Numbered from the stretch's first letter, positions 28,829 to 38,730 are shown. The stretch: 64,000 nucleotides of DNA from Oceanospirillum sanctuarii (GCF_002150805.1 NZ_MTBA01000012.1:1-64000); one strand, 5' to 3'. Translations and numbers: made by a program. The notes: generated from the sequence alone by a model not told the origin.

Positions 28829-29911
28829 CTAATCAACAATAAAGAGCGCGTCGATCACTTCTCTCGCCAGAATGCCACCCAGCTGCTTCGCAGCCAGATG
28901 CTGAGCGCGGTCTTCCATACCGGATACGCCTTTTGCCTCGCGATCAAAAGCCCCCATGATGCGGTTTTTATCATCACGGATCTGCACCTGCGAGCGGGCA
29001 AAAACATAGTGGGTGCGGTTCACTTCTTTGCTGCTCATGGTCAGAGAGTAGGTCAGACGCAGGTCCGCATCGGCATCACCGGAGGTGGTCAGACGCAGGC
29101 CCAGCTTGCTCATCTCTTCTGCCAGCGAGGCATCCAGAGCACGAGCCTCGGTATTACCCGGAGACAGAGTGATCTTCAGGGAGCTGATCAGACTGTTCAA
29201 CTCCTGACGTAGCTCCACCAGATCCTCATCCAGTGCAAAGCGACTGAAGCCGGTTTCCGCAACAAACTTCAGCTGATCCACCAATTTGTCCCGCTTAGCG
29301 AACAGCGCCAGCACTGGCATCGCTTCACGAACCTGATCGATCTGACTGATCGGCTGACCATCTTTGGTTTCTGTTGCCGGCAGTTCTTTCTCTTCCAGCT
29401 CCAGATCGATGGCCGACAGCTGTTCCGCCAGCTTGGCTTCTGCGGCACGACGATTCAGTTCCGCCAGTGTGTAATGGGTTTTCGTTTCCGGATTCACCCA
29501 GCTGTCACTCCAGCTCAAACCTGGTAACTCAACCTCAGGAATACGGCTGCGCACCTTGTCATTCACCTGCTCGACAAAGCCCGTTGTCTCGCCGCCTTTC
29601 ATCTGCAGCTGAGTTTCCGTCGTGAATTCGCTGCTGATCAGCACCTGCATCTGACGAATCAGATCGGCACGGGCGCGCTCTTTGGAATTCTCAGCGGCAT
29701 TGGATTCGCTGCCGGTGTTATCCGCACTGCCCACACCATAGACGTAACCGGAACGCTCCGGCAGGGTATTCACCCAACTCGGCATACCGCCATTGCTCTT
29801 CTCCGGTGCGGAGGAACAGCCGGACAAGACTACCCCGGCAAACAACAGCGACAGTAAGCCACCTTGTTTGCCGAAGATACGTTTTCCGGAGGTCTGTTTA
29901 ATAGAAGCCAA
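28829..29911 (-). CDS. LPP20-family lipoprotein
   Basis: Outer-membrane or periplasmic lipoprotein of unknown role. Lipobox LSGC (about residue 32) after a hydrophobic stretch. Residues about 45-180 hold the LPP20 domain (MPSWVNTLP, YVYGVGSAD, AENSKERARADLIRQMQV). The start is TTG with AGGAG at 7-nt spacing and no later ATG before the signal peptide. It lies third in a three-lipoprotein set with a LpoB-like protein and a COG3014-type protein, an arrangement I recall from Vibrio and Shewanella relatives. A cell-envelope function is likely but not shown. Confidence 0.85.
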   Translation of the reverse strand: MASIKQTSGKRIFGKQGGLLSLLFAGVVLSGCSSAPEKSNGGMPSWVNTLPERSGYVYGVGSADNTGSESNAAENSKERARADLIRQMQVLISSEFTTETQLQMKGGETTGFVEQVNDKVRSRIPEVELPGLSWSDSWVNPETKTHYTLAELNRRAAEAKLAEQLSAIDLELEEKELPATETKDGQPISQIDQVREAMPVLALFAKRDKLVDQLKFVAETGFSRFALDEDLVELRQELNSLISSLKITLSPGNTEARALDASLAEEMSKLGLRLTTSGDADADLRLTYSLTMSSKEVNRTHYVFARSQVQIRDDKNRIMGAFDREAKGVSGMEDRAQHLAAKQLGGILAREVIDALFIVD

Positions 29912-29978
29912 GTTCTCACTCCTGTGGAATCTCAGTAGATCAGGTTATTCGTTCAGCGTAATGATAAGTGTGCCGCAA

Positions 29979-30578
29979 TTAGCGGCTCATCACTTTCTTG
30001 ATCTTCTTCTGACCGTTCCACACTTCACGGTTAGTGGTCATGTCGATCAGCTTCATATCGACCTGATAGCTGGTAACACGGGTATCATCCAGCTGATCAA
30101 CAAAGCTGTTGATGCTGCCAGACAGGGCAAAGTTAGCACCGGTTTCCTGCCCCATTTGCGCCTGAGTTTCAGAAGACGCATTCAGCTCCTGATCGCGACG
30201 CTCTTCACGTACTTCATCACGCTCATCACCGCTGACCACAAAGTCCACCTCACCGGAACGCAGCAGCTCACGCTTGATATCGTTGATAAAGGTTTCGGAC
30301 GGGATATGCTCGCTGGTTTTATTACGGATCGAATGGATCACAACCGTAGGGCGGCGAGCATCTTCAGTGCTCATTTTATAACGGCTCAGCCATGGGAAGG
30401 TCAGCATGTCCTGCATCATCTCCTTGGCTACCAGACGGGAATCTTCATCATTCCAGCGATCCGTCAGCGCGATCTCCTGATTTGCATCCACACGCTCAAC
30501 CGACGGACCACCACAACCCGCTAACAAAAGAGCACTACCCATCAGTGCTGCTGCACCCAGTTTCGCCATCATACGCAT
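29979..30578 (-). CDS. lpoB: LpoB-like penicillin-binding protein activator
   Basis: Outer-membrane lipoprotein family that activates PBP1b from outside the peptidoglycan. Signal peptide with lipobox LLAGC; the mature part has the LpoB fold with VVIHSIRNKTSEHI, FINDIKRELLRSGEVDFV and GANFALSGSINS. The start at 30578 is set by AAGGAG 7 nt upstream; the frame extends further but without a signal-peptide-like start. It lacks the long Pro-rich linker of E. coli LpoB, so reach through the wall would be shorter. 199 aa. Confidence 0.85.
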   Translation of the reverse strand: MRMMAKLGAAALMGSALLLAGCGGPSVERVDANQEIALTDRWNDEDSRLVAKEMMQDMLTFPWLSRYKMSTEDARRPTVVIHSIRNKTSEHIPSETFINDIKRELLRSGEVDFVVSGDERDEVREERRDQELNASSETQAQMGQETGANFALSGSINSFVDQLDDTRVTSYQVDMKLIDMTTNREVWNGQKKIKKVMSR

Positions 30579-30679
30579 ATCATTTCTCCTTGAAGCTTGG
30601 ATTGATGGCCGTTTATTGCGGTTCGGCCATCTGTAACAACCTGTGTTTGGTCGCACGATATTCAATCATGCGCTTTCTG

Positions 30680-32503
30680 TTAATCTGCTTTTTTCTTAAA
30701 CGGCAGGAAGGTTCTCAAGGTCAGAATCTCAAGCTCACCTGCTTTAAGATCGACATTGTATTCCTGACGGATTTTCTGCCCTTTCACGGAAACACTGTTC
30801 AGAACAACTTTATGCTGTCCCGGTTCCAGTTGCAGACGCTGCACACGGATATGGTGAGGCAGAGACAACCAGTTTCGGGTATCAGCATTGGTGGTGCTGG
30901 CGGTCAGTAATTTACCACCCAGAATACCGAGGGCACCCATATCTTTTACCGCCTGCTGGGTAACCAGATTTCTCAGGGTCTCTCGCGCCATGGCACTGTT
31001 CAGCTCTGCCTGGGCCTCCAGAACCTGCTGTAATAACCCCAGCATAGCCACGGAATCCGCTTTAATCATAGGACGACTGATATCACCCTCTGCCGAGGAA
31101 ACCGTCACCTTCGCCGACTTTAACGGCGCATAGGGAATCGGATAATAAGGCACAGCAATACGCACACCGCCATTACCCAGCACATAATCCAGACCGGTAT
31201 CCTCCACCAGCGGCCAGACTGGTTGCAGGGTCGTTGCCTGACTGTTTCCTAAAACACCTTCACTGGTCAGGATAGAACCGTCGGAAAAATCCCGAATGAT
31301 GTTATAAAGCCCCTTGTCGGCATACAGCAGATAGAACCAGGCTGCCTGTTCTCTTTGCTCACGCTGATTACCCACTGGCACAGGACGAACCACCAGCTGA
31401 CGACTGTCACTGTTGATCATCAGGTGCATATTCAGCACCTTGCGCTGTGGAGACAGATCCACATGCTGCAGGATCAGCAATTCCGCTTTATCCGGCTGAT
31501 AGTTGTAGGCGGTGCCAGCACCGCTATCGGCACCGCCACCTGAAGTGGTGGCCAGAAGCTCACCGGCTCCGGTTTTCTCATCGTCCGCATTAACCCGGGG
31601 CTTTTTGCTATCCGTTTTTTCAGCCGCCTGCTCTGCTGATTCGAGACTTTTGGTTTTCACCAACTGACGCCAGCGATCCCCATAACCACCAGCTTTCTGC
31701 ATTACCCGAACCACATCACTCCAGGCCTGACGAGTCATCGCCTGATCCAGCCCATACTGCTCGGCATAGCCTTCTTCATACAGGGTCGCAGAGCGCTGAT
31801 AGCTGATACGGGCGTTATCCAGTTCTCCATACTGTTCGTACAGCGCGCCCATCACATAATGGGCAAAGGCCTGATCTCTGAATTTAAGCTCATCGGGATT
31901 GATCGGATCACCGTTCAGTTGGCGGAAGACCTTGGCGATCTTGCTGAAGAGTTTTTCCTGCTCCGATTTCGCCTGATCATAATCCCCTGTTTTGAAGACA
32001 TTTTCATCCAACAAAATCTGTATCCGGCGGTTCTCGACCCGGGCGCTGTCCAGCAACTGATCCTGCTTGCCGCCGGCTTTTTGCTGCTGCGCCAGCATCA
32101 GATAGTTGAGCATTTTGGTGTAGTGCAGATAGATACGCTCGTAGAGCTGGCCCTTGTAGGAAGCATTACCCGGATGGGTCATGGCAGAAGCCAACCAGTC
32201 TTCGGCACTGGTTCGGTAAAGGGAATCGGAAATAAGGTAGGCCTGCTCAAGCAGTTTGTTACTTTCCTGATAGCGACCATCGAGATGCGCGATCATGCCC
32301 CGTTCAAGAAAGTGCAGCAGACGGTCGCTGCCTGACGGCGAAAGAACTTCTTTAGCACCATTATCCGCACCGGTATAATTTTCCGAGCGAATATCATTCA
32401 GTACGCCTTCCAGTCCTTCACCGTATGTACTGCATCCAGCAAGAACGAGAAAAACAGATAGCACCAGCAGATTCTTAATTGCCAGCAAATAGCGCTTGAT
32501 CAT
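30680..32503 (-). CDS. COG3014-type lipoprotein
   Basis: Large (607 aa) lipoprotein, lipobox LVLAGC at about residue 24, probably periplasmic. Residues about 50-270 look helical with TPR-like repeats (YQESNKLLEQAYLISDSLYR, DNARISYQRSATLYEEGY); a low-complexity acidic/Gly linker (about 300-340) separates it from a C-terminal beta-rich part. The start at 32503 gives a normal signal peptide. It is first of the LpoB/LPP20 lipoprotein set. Function unknown; a role in envelope assembly is inferred from company. Confidence 0.8.
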   Translation of the reverse strand: MIKRYLLAIKNLLVLSVFLVLAGCSTYGEGLEGVLNDIRSENYTGADNGAKEVLSPSGSDRLLHFLERGMIAHLDGRYQESNKLLEQAYLISDSLYRTSAEDWLASAMTHPGNASYKGQLYERIYLHYTKMLNYLMLAQQQKAGGKQDQLLDSARVENRRIQILLDENVFKTGDYDQAKSEQEKLFSKIAKVFRQLNGDPINPDELKFRDQAFAHYVMGALYEQYGELDNARISYQRSATLYEEGYAEQYGLDQAMTRQAWSDVVRVMQKAGGYGDRWRQLVKTKSLESAEQAAEKTDSKKPRVNADDEKTGAGELLATTSGGGADSGAGTAYNYQPDKAELLILQHVDLSPQRKVLNMHLMINSDSRQLVVRPVPVGNQREQREQAAWFYLLYADKGLYNIIRDFSDGSILTSEGVLGNSQATTLQPVWPLVEDTGLDYVLGNGGVRIAVPYYPIPYAPLKSAKVTVSSAEGDISRPMIKADSVAMLGLLQQVLEAQAELNSAMARETLRNLVTQQAVKDMGALGILGGKLLTASTTNADTRNWLSLPHHIRVQRLQLEPGQHKVVLNSVSVKGQKIRQEYNVDLKAGELEILTLRTFLPFKKKAD

Positions 32504-32686
32504 GGAACTGGATCTCTTTTTTAACAAACTGAAAAACACGAACATCCCTTCTATCAGTTCACTTTTGATATCTGATCCTGAGTTTTGTACAGCCAGAAAG
32601 CTCAAGCAAAGGAAGATCTTGAGTTTATCTACTTCTGCCCGCTGAAACAGCACCTAAAAGGCAGGCATACCAGGTAAAATGTTCTG

Positions 32687-33664
32687 CTAATTCCGCTGCA
32701 GAAAACTGCGCAAACCAGACATCCACTGCAGACGGAGTTCTTCACTCTCGTTAACCATGTGATGCCGGATTCCGGGATAACGGCAGACCTCCACATTAGG
32801 GAACTTCTCCTGCAGGGTACTGATATTGTTCTTCCAGTCGACGGTTCGGTCCTCTTCCCCCTGCAGAATCAGGCAGTTAGCCGATACCGGATCAGCAGCT
32901 TCAATGGCCGGAATCCAGCGGGATAACGCCCGCACCCAGTCCACCGCCAGATAGTTGTATTGCAGAGGTTCTTCCTTCAGAAAATGCAGAAAGTTCTCAT
33001 CGTGACTGTTTTTAGAGAAACGCCGCTTCATTCGGGAGATAAAGGGAGACAACAGATAGAAACTGATCAGCCCCTGAGTCCAGTTCCAGGGTTTAACCAG
33101 CGGAGCCAGCAACACCGCTTTATCGATGGCAAACTCTTCTTTGAAAGGGCTGCGCAATAACCAGTCGATAATCACAGCACCACCGGTACTCTGTCCCACC
33201 AGATTCAACGGTTTTGTCCGTTGCTGGGCGGTCAGCTGCAAAACCTGCCAAAGCGCCCGGCTGTATTCATCAAAGGAGATAATGGATGCTCTTGGCCCGG
33301 ATGACAGACCATGCCCCGGCAAGTCCACGGCAACCACCTCATAACCCTCTTCCAGCAGAAAGCGGATCAGGTGGGTGTAAAGACCGATATGGTCATAGTA
33401 GCCGTGCAGCAGATAGAAGCAGCCTCTGGAACCCTCATTCTCTTCAAGCCGAGGCGTAAAAATCTGATAGACCACCTCATAGGTATCTGAACGCACACAA
33501 CCCCAAAGATGCTCTGCCGCAGGCAGGCGACTTAAGCCATAAAAATCACTGTAGGTTTGCTTAATACCATCGATGACCGCCTTTTCCGGTGCAACCTCAG
33601 CCAGCAAGCTTTTACGCAGGTCGCCGGCATAAAAAGGATCAGCTTTCAGGTGTTGTGCGGTCAT
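32687..33664 (-). CDS. Alpha/beta hydrolase, lysophospholipase-like
   Basis: Serine hydrolase of the monoglyceride-lipase/lysophospholipase (Hydrolase_4) type. Oxyanion region LLHGYYDHIGLY, VVAVDLPGHGLSSG, nucleophile Ser in GQSTGG, Asp in GEEDRTVDW and His in RHHMVNE. No signal peptide or membrane segment, so cytosolic. 325 aa. It is transcribed away from glcB across a 423-bp spacer containing a 20-bp palindrome. The substrate is unknown. Confidence 0.88.
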   Translation of the reverse strand: MTAQHLKADPFYAGDLRKSLLAEVAPEKAVIDGIKQTYSDFYGLSRLPAAEHLWGCVRSDTYEVVYQIFTPRLEENEGSRGCFYLLHGYYDHIGLYTHLIRFLLEEGYEVVAVDLPGHGLSSGPRASIISFDEYSRALWQVLQLTAQQRTKPLNLVGQSTGGAVIIDWLLRSPFKEEFAIDKAVLLAPLVKPWNWTQGLISFYLLSPFISRMKRRFSKNSHDENFLHFLKEEPLQYNYLAVDWVRALSRWIPAIEAADPVSANCLILQGEEDRTVDWKNNISTLQEKFPNVEVCRYPGIRHHMVNESEELRLQWMSGLRSFLQRN

Positions 33665-34087
33665 GATTGAAGGGTCTTCCCAAGTCTGAAATTGAAGCCA
33701 AGGCTTTTGAAGCTACAGCATCCTACCCCAGAAGCCTGCGTTATAAAAAACCTGCCGCGCAAAAAACCGGATCAGCCGAGGCGCACTTTGTGACCTATCC
33801 GTCGCAATGGTGTTATTCATTAGGCGTACACCTAGGGACAAATGCCGTCACTTTCAGGTATCTTTACGGGTCACTGTATGACCTGTGTCATACATCACTC
33901 CCTCTGAAAGACGGCACATCGGACAGACGGAGTTCCCTAACAGGCGCAAAAAAGCCTGACAGGAATAACAACGGAATCGCGCAACTCCCACGGCACATGG
34001 GACAGCCATCAGATTCCTGCTAATGACAGCACCTTTTTAGGTCCCTATTGACCTTTCTAGGCACAACTAAAGATAGAGGCACTTTCC
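33665..34087. other. Divergent control region between the hydrolase and glcB
   Basis: 423 bp with no supportable gene; a 118-codon plus-strand frame (33667-34023) has no ribosome site or family and covers the likely operator. It contains the palindrome at 33875-33894 and an ATTGACC near 34049 that could be a -35 of a late glcB promoter. Start of glcB is preceded by GATAGAGGCA. Confidence 0.5.
33875..33894. promoter_or_regulatory. Perfect 20-bp palindromic operator candidate upstream of glcB
   Basis: TGTATGACCTGTGTCATACA: two perfect 8-bp half-sites around CTGT. The half-site form resembles operators of GntR/FCD regulators (the group that includes GlcC and PdhR). It sits about 200 bp before glcB and 210 bp before the hydrolase. 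Confidence 0.6.
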
Positions 34088-36259
34088 ATGACTGAACGCG
34101 TTCAGATTGGCAACTTAAGTGTTGCAAAAACGCTTTACGATTTTATCAACAACGATGCAGCACCCGGCACAGGTGTTGACGTTGCACAGTTCTGGGCTCA
34201 GTTTGATGCGATTGTCCACGATCTGGCGCCTCGCAATCGTGAACTGCTGGAAAAACGCGAACAGATTCAGGCACAAATTGACGAATGGCACCGCGCCCGT
34301 AAAGGCCAGGCCTTCGACCTGAACGAATACAAATCCTTCCTGGGCGAGATCGGTTATCTGCTGCCTGAAGGTGAAGACTTCTCCGTAACTACCGCGAACG
34401 TAGACCCTGAGATGGCCACCATGGCCGGCCCTCAGCTGGTAGTACCGGTAATGAACGCACGTTTTGCGCTGAACGCGGCCAACGCACGCTGGGGCAGCCT
34501 GTACGATGCACTGTACGGCACCGATGCGATCTCTGAAGAGGGTGGCGCGGAAAAAGGCACCTCTTACAACCCGGCTCGCGGCGCAAAAGTGATTGAGTTT
34601 GCCCGTAACTTCCTGAACGAAGCCGCTCCTCTGGCTTCCGGTGACCACACTCAGGCAACCCTGTACGCGGTTAAAGATGGCGCTCTGGTTGTTACTCTGA
34701 AAGACGGCTCCGAAGTGGGTCTGGCGAACGCTGATCAGTTTGTTGGCTTCAATGGTGCGGCTGACGCACCTGAGTCTGTACTGCTGGTTAACAACGGCAT
34801 GCACTTTGAGATTCAGGTTGACCGTACTCACCTGATCGGTAAAGACGACGCCGCTGGCGTTAAAGACGTGGTGATGGAATCCGCTCTGACCACCATTATG
34901 GACTGTGAAGATTCCGTTGCTGCCGTAGACGCAGACGACAAGGTTGTGGTTTACCGCAACTGGCTGGGTCTGATGAAAGGCGACCTGACCGAGGAAGTAA
35001 GCAAAGGTGGCACAACCTTTACCCGTCGTATCAACGGTGACCGCGAGTACACCGGTAAAGACGGCTCTCCGATTGCACTGAAAGGCCGCAGCCTGATGTT
35101 CGTGCGTAACGTCGGTCACCTGATGACTAACAACGCAATTCTGGACAAAGACGGTAACGAAGTACCGGAAGGTATCATCGACGGCATGTGCACCTCTCTG
35201 ATCGCTCTGCACGATCTGAAAGGTCTGGGCCAGTTCAGCAACACCACTACAGGCTCTATGTACATCGTTAAGCCTAAGATGCACGGTCCTGAAGAAGTGG
35301 CATTTGCTAACGAACTGTTTGGCCGCATCGAAGACGCACTGGGTCTGGAGCGCTTCACTCTGAAAATGGGCATCATGGACGAAGAACGTCGTACCACGGT
35401 AAACCTGAAAGAGTGTATCCGCGCGGCGAAAGATCGTACCGTATTTATCAACACCGGCTTCCTTGACCGTACCGGTGATGAGATCCACACCTCCATGGAA
35501 GCTGGCCCTATGATCCGCAAAGGCGACATGAAAGCCGCTGCCTGGATCGGTGCTTATGAGAACTGGAACGTGGACGTGGGCCTTGAGTGTGGCCTGAGCG
35601 GTAAAGCCCAGATCGGTAAAGGTATGTGGCCGATCCCGGATCAGATGGCAAACATGCTGGACGTTAAAATCGGTCACCCGATGTCCGGTGCGAACACCGC
35701 ATGGGTTCCTTCTCCGACTGCAGCAACTCTGCACGCTCTGCACTACCACAAGGTTGACGTTTTTGCCCGTCAGGGTGAAATCAAGGTGCGTGGCCGTGCA
35801 AATCTGGATGACATTCTGACGATTCCGGTTGAGCCAAACCCAAGCTGGTCCGCAGAAGAGATTCAGCAGGAGCTGGACAACAACGCACAGGGTATCCTGG
35901 GTTACGTTGTACGCTGGGTTGATCAGGGCGTTGGTTGTTCCAAGGTTCCGGATATCAACGATGTAGGCCTGATGGAAGACCGCGCAACCCTGCGTATCTC
36001 CAGCCAGCACATCGCGAACTGGCTGCATCACGGTATCTGCTCTGAAGAGCAGGTGATGGAGACTATGAAGCGCATGGCGGGTGTTGTAGATCGTCAGAAT
36101 GCTAACGATCCTACCTACACGGCGATGGCACCGAACTTCGATGGCGTTGCTTTCGAAGCGGCCTGCAAACTGGTCTTTGAAGGCACCACGCAGCCAAGTG
36201 GTTACACCGAACCGCTGCTGCACGCTTGCCGTCTGAAGCTGAAAGCACAACAGGCTTAA
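34088..36259 (+). CDS. glcB: Malate synthase G
   Basis: Condenses glyoxylate with acetyl-CoA to malate (glyoxylate bypass, glycolate use). 723 aa, the same length as E. coli GlcB. Motifs include the metal/acid region [66 protein letters not shown] and the catalytic-base segment [17 protein letters not shown]. Codon use is strongly biased, as in highly expressed genes. No aceA nearby. The terminator follows at 36286. Confidence 0.98.
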   Translation: MTERVQIGNLSVAKTLYDFINNDAAPGTGVDVAQFWAQFDAIVHDLAPRNRELLEKREQIQAQIDEWHRARKGQAFDLNEYKSFLGEIGYLLPEGEDFSVTTANVDPEMATMAGPQLVVPVMNARFALNAANARWGSLYDALYGTDAISEEGGAEKGTSYNPARGAKVIEFARNFLNEAAPLASGDHTQATLYAVKDGALVVTLKDGSEVGLANADQFVGFNGAADAPESVLLVNNGMHFEIQVDRTHLIGKDDAAGVKDVVMESALTTIMDCEDSVAAVDADDKVVVYRNWLGLMKGDLTEEVSKGGTTFTRRINGDREYTGKDGSPIALKGRSLMFVRNVGHLMTNNAILDKDGNEVPEGIIDGMCTSLIALHDLKGLGQFSNTTTGSMYIVKPKMHGPEEVAFANELFGRIEDALGLERFTLKMGIMDEERRTTVNLKECIRAAKDRTVFINTGFLDRTGDEIHTSMEAGPMIRKGDMKAAAWIGAYENWNVDVGLECGLSGKAQIGKGMWPIPDQMANMLDVKIGHPMSGANTAWVPSPTAATLHALHYHKVDVFARQGEIKVRGRANLDDILTIPVEPNPSWSAEEIQQELDNNAQGILGYVVRWVDQGVGCSKVPDINDVGLMEDRATLRISSQHIANWLHHGICSEEQVMETMKRMAGVVDRQNANDPTYTAMAPNFDGVAFEAACKLVFEGTTQPSGYTEPLLHACRLKLKAQQA

Positions 36260-36285
36260 TCGCCGGTTAGACGCTTAAAGCTGAC

Positions 36286-36319
36286 AAAGCCCCGAACCTG
36301 AAAAGGTCGGGGCTTTTTG
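36286..36319 (+). terminator. Intrinsic terminator of glcB
   Basis: AAAGCCCCGAACCT / AGGTCGGGGCTTT stem with one G-A mismatch and a short A-rich loop, then a T run. Confidence 0.9.
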
Positions 36320-36336
36320 GTTTATAGAGGGGTGGA

Positions 36337-36831
36337 TTAAGCCCCAGCCTCCAACACCAGTAACTGCCGCTTGCGGGCGATGCCCCATCGATACCCTGAC
36401 AGATCGCCATTCTTACGCACTACCCTATGACAAGGGATAATCAGAGCAACCTGATTCGCTCCGCAGGCGCTGGCCACGGCACGCACGGCACTGGGCATAC
36501 TCAGCTTTTCCGCTAGCTGGCTGTAGCTGAGGGTTTCACCATAAGGGATCTGTTGCAGCATCTGCCAGACCTGTTGCTGAAATGCGGTTCCAGCCAGATT
36601 AAGGGGTAGCTTGGGGAAAGGATTCTTGCCTTCAAGCGCAGCGCAAACCTGCCGCAGATAAGACGTAAGATGATCAGCTTGCTGCCAGTGACGATCCGGG
36701 AAGTTCGACTCAGCATCCTGCATCAGAGCCTCCGGGGAATCTCCGATATAGAGCAGAGATAAACCGGCACCGGCTTCCTGCTCGGCAAGCATCAGATGAC
36801 CTAACGGGGATTCTGCGAATTGATAAAACAT
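36337..36831 (-). CDS. ogt: Methylated-DNA-protein cysteine methyltransferase
   Basis: Suicide repair of O6-alkylguanine. Active-site Cys134 in IIPCHRVV; the DNA-binding helix-turn-helix is LSYSQLAEKLSMPSAVRAVASACGAN, with GTAFQQQVWQ at the start of the catalytic domain. The start at 36831 has AGGAG 5-7 nt upstream; the frame extends upstream by 36 codons without a signal. No Ada-type regulatory domain, so Ogt-like, 164 aa. Confidence 0.94.
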   Translation of the reverse strand: MFYQFAESPLGHLMLAEQEAGAGLSLLYIGDSPEALMQDAESNFPDRHWQQADHLTSYLRQVCAALEGKNPFPKLPLNLAGTAFQQQVWQMLQQIPYGETLSYSQLAEKLSMPSAVRAVASACGANQVALIIPCHRVVRKNGDLSGYRWGIARKRQLLVLEAGA

Positions 36832-36874
36832 GGGAAGCTCCTGACGATGACTGCCGGAGCGGGAAATCTGTCGG

Positions 36875-37663
36875 TTAGGCAGACTGAACCTGACAACGGC
36901 CGTTGGCTTTGGCTTTATAGAGGTAAGTATCGGCGGCAATTATGCCTTCCTGCAAGCTGCCATCCTGCTCTATCTGAACGACACCCGCACTCAGGCTGGT
37001 GTTGATCTTACGACCCAGCACGATTAGCGGCTCTCCAGTCAGCACACTGTTGAGATACTGCAGCTGTTCAATCAGTTCGCTCTCATTCAGGCTGGAAAGC
37101 AACGCAAATTCTTCCCCCCCCATGCGCGCCAACAAGGCCTCAGGCTCAAAGTGATCGGATAACATACGAGCGATATGCACCAGTACATGATCACCAATAT
37201 CGTGGCCGTAACGGTCATTCACCTGTTTAAAGAAATCCAGGTCGATAATCACCAGTGTTTGAGGTTCCAGCTCCAGACGGCGGCTTCCCTCTTCAAAAAA
37301 GGCCCGACGGTTGGACAAACCGGTCAGGGTATCGGTATTGGCCTGCATGCGCAGGTCGCGCTCCAGTGAACGGCGGCGATGCACTTCCCGCTCCAGAATC
37401 GCATGCTCTTCCGCCAGCGCTTTAAAGAGACGGTAGTTTGGCAGGCCGATCAGCGCGGTAATTGTCAACGGCGCTAATACAGGCAGCGCCACAGCGATCG
37501 GATTTTCAAATGAACCCGGACTGGCGATCAGATAGAAGCAGTAACAGAGCGCTGCGGAGAAAAGTGTCGGCCAGAGTGTCGCCCTCATAAGGTAACCCAC
37601 CAGTCCTCTCTGGACAGTGCGTCTTGCTTTCTCAATCAGAAGCGTACGGTTACCACCTGGCAT
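36875..37663 (-). CDS. Small membrane diguanylate cyclase
   Basis: Two membrane helices (about residues 22-48 and 55-75), a short coiled-coil linker, then a GGDEF domain with DTLTGLSNRRAFFEE and active site RMGGEEF. No RxxD inhibitory site (EPEA at that position). 262 aa, so no large sensory domain; it may respond through the membrane segments. It is divergent from the prolyl-hydroxylase-like gene, with an FNR/ANR-type site in the shared spacer. Confidence 0.92.
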   Translation of the reverse strand: MPGGNRTLLIEKARRTVQRGLVGYLMRATLWPTLFSAALCYCFYLIASPGSFENPIAVALPVLAPLTITALIGLPNYRLFKALAEEHAILEREVHRRRSLERDLRMQANTDTLTGLSNRRAFFEEGSRRLELEPQTLVIIDLDFFKQVNDRYGHDIGDHVLVHIARMLSDHFEPEALLARMGGEEFALLSSLNESELIEQLQYLNSVLTGEPLIVLGRKINTSLSAGVVQIEQDGSLQEGIIAADTYLYKAKANGRCQVQSA

Positions 37664-38058
37664 ATCGCCACCCTATTACCTGAATTACTTGGTGCAGCAT
37701 TATTCATCAATCTGCCCACGGATGCACCCCCGCATCCGGGGAATATAGTATTAAGTCACATTTTTACTGTATGTTTAGCTTTACTAATAAACTCTTTTTT
37801 CCCCTTGATAGACATCAAGCAAAATTGTTTCGTTCACATAGAATAAACATCTGCAGAAAACAACAACAAAGCACAAATAGCACCCAAAAAGGTATATATC
37901 GCCATCTATCATGGAAATTAATACATCGTAGGCGAAACAGTTTTGATTTATCACGACCTTGCTCACTTCCCCCCCTCGCCAACATAGGGTATAAGCCATG
38001 CAGCCGGAGCAAAGCCTGAGAGCTGTCGCTGCCCTGCTTTTTTCTTACGAGGTCTGCT
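37664..38058. other. AT-rich divergent control region
   Basis: 395 bp between the cyclase and the oxygenase with no gene. It holds the FNR/ANR box (37805-37818) and a well-placed -10. The remaining ~200 bp before the oxygenase start form a long 5' leader. Confidence 0.55.
37805..37844 (+). promoter_or_regulatory. FNR/ANR-type promoter: TTGATAGACATCAA plus -10
   Basis: TTGAT-N4-ATCAA matches the FNR/ANR consensus exactly (37805-37818). A TAGAAT -10 lies at 37839-37844, which places a start near 37851, about 40 bp from the box centre, as in class II activated FNR promoters. It reads towards the prolyl-hydroxylase-like gene with a leader of about 208 nt. Confidence 0.7.
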
Positions 38059-38730
38059 ATGAACCCCATCCTGACACCAGAACTGGAGCCTGAAGCTCAA
38101 TCCGCCACGCTGATCAGCCAGCAGGATATCGATACCATCTGCTCAGCGCTTTATCAGGATGGCTGGGGAGTAATCGAGAACTTTCTCAGTGCACCCTTTG
38201 TTGATCTGCTGAAAACAGATCTTCTGGCACTGGATGAGCAGGAAAAGTTTCATAAAGCAGGTATTGGCCGCGAGCTGGACTTTGTGCGCCGGGAAGATAT
38301 CCGCTCAGACCGCATCTGCTGGCTGGACAATATCAATGAGACCCAGAACCTCTTTATGCAGATGCTGAATCAGCTGATGACGGCCGTGAACCGACGCCTG
38401 TTTCTGGGCATGAACCACTATGAAGCTATGTACGCTATCTATGAACCGGGACAGTTCTATAAGAAGCACGTGGATAGCTTTAAGGGTCAGCGCAATCGCA
38501 TTATGACACTGGTGTTCTACCTCAACCACGACTGGACTGCGGAGAAAGGCGGCGAGTTTGTGCTGTATCCGGAAGAAGGCGAAGAGCCGATCACCACACT
38601 GCAGCCAAAGGCTGGCACTGTTGCCGCTTTCCTCTCGGAAGAGTTTCCCCATGAGGTGCTGACCGCCCACGACACCCGCTATAGCATCGCGGTCTGGTTC
38701 CGTATTCGGGATGGTGAAATTCCGCTCTGA
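38059..38730 (+). CDS. 2-oxoglutarate/Fe(II) oxygenase, prolyl-4-hydroxylase type
   Basis: Double-stranded beta-helix dioxygenase like the Pseudomonas PPHD protein, a prolyl hydroxylase whose known substrate is elongation factor Tu. Iron ligands His137 and Asp139 (KKHVDSF) and His198 (FPHEVL); 2-oxoglutarate Arg207 in DTRYSIAVWF. 223 aa. The predicted FNR/ANR promoter and neighbouring truncated haemoglobin suggest an oxygen-linked function. Target protein is inferred from the homologue. Confidence 0.88.
   Translation: MNPILTPELEPEAQSATLISQQDIDTICSALYQDGWGVIENFLSAPFVDLLKTDLLALDEQEKFHKAGIGRELDFVRREDIRSDRICWLDNINETQNLFMQMLNQLMTAVNRRLFLGMNHYEAMYAIYEPGQFYKKHVDSFKGQRNRIMTLVFYLNHDWTAEKGGEFVLYPEEGEEPITTLQPKAGTVAAFLSEEFPHEVLTAHDTRYSIAVWFRIRDGEIPL

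Noticed and set aside
33667-34023. 118-codon plus-strand frame in the glcB upstream region
   Set aside because: No ribosome site, no family, and it runs over the palindromic operator candidate.
34115-36250. 711-codon open frame antisense to glcB
   Set aside because: Exact shadow of malate synthase G. The strong codon bias of this gene removes stop codons from the opposite frame; the product resembles nothing and has no ribosome site. Similar long antisense frames over ahcY, metK, pgk, tkt and fba were rejected for the same reason.
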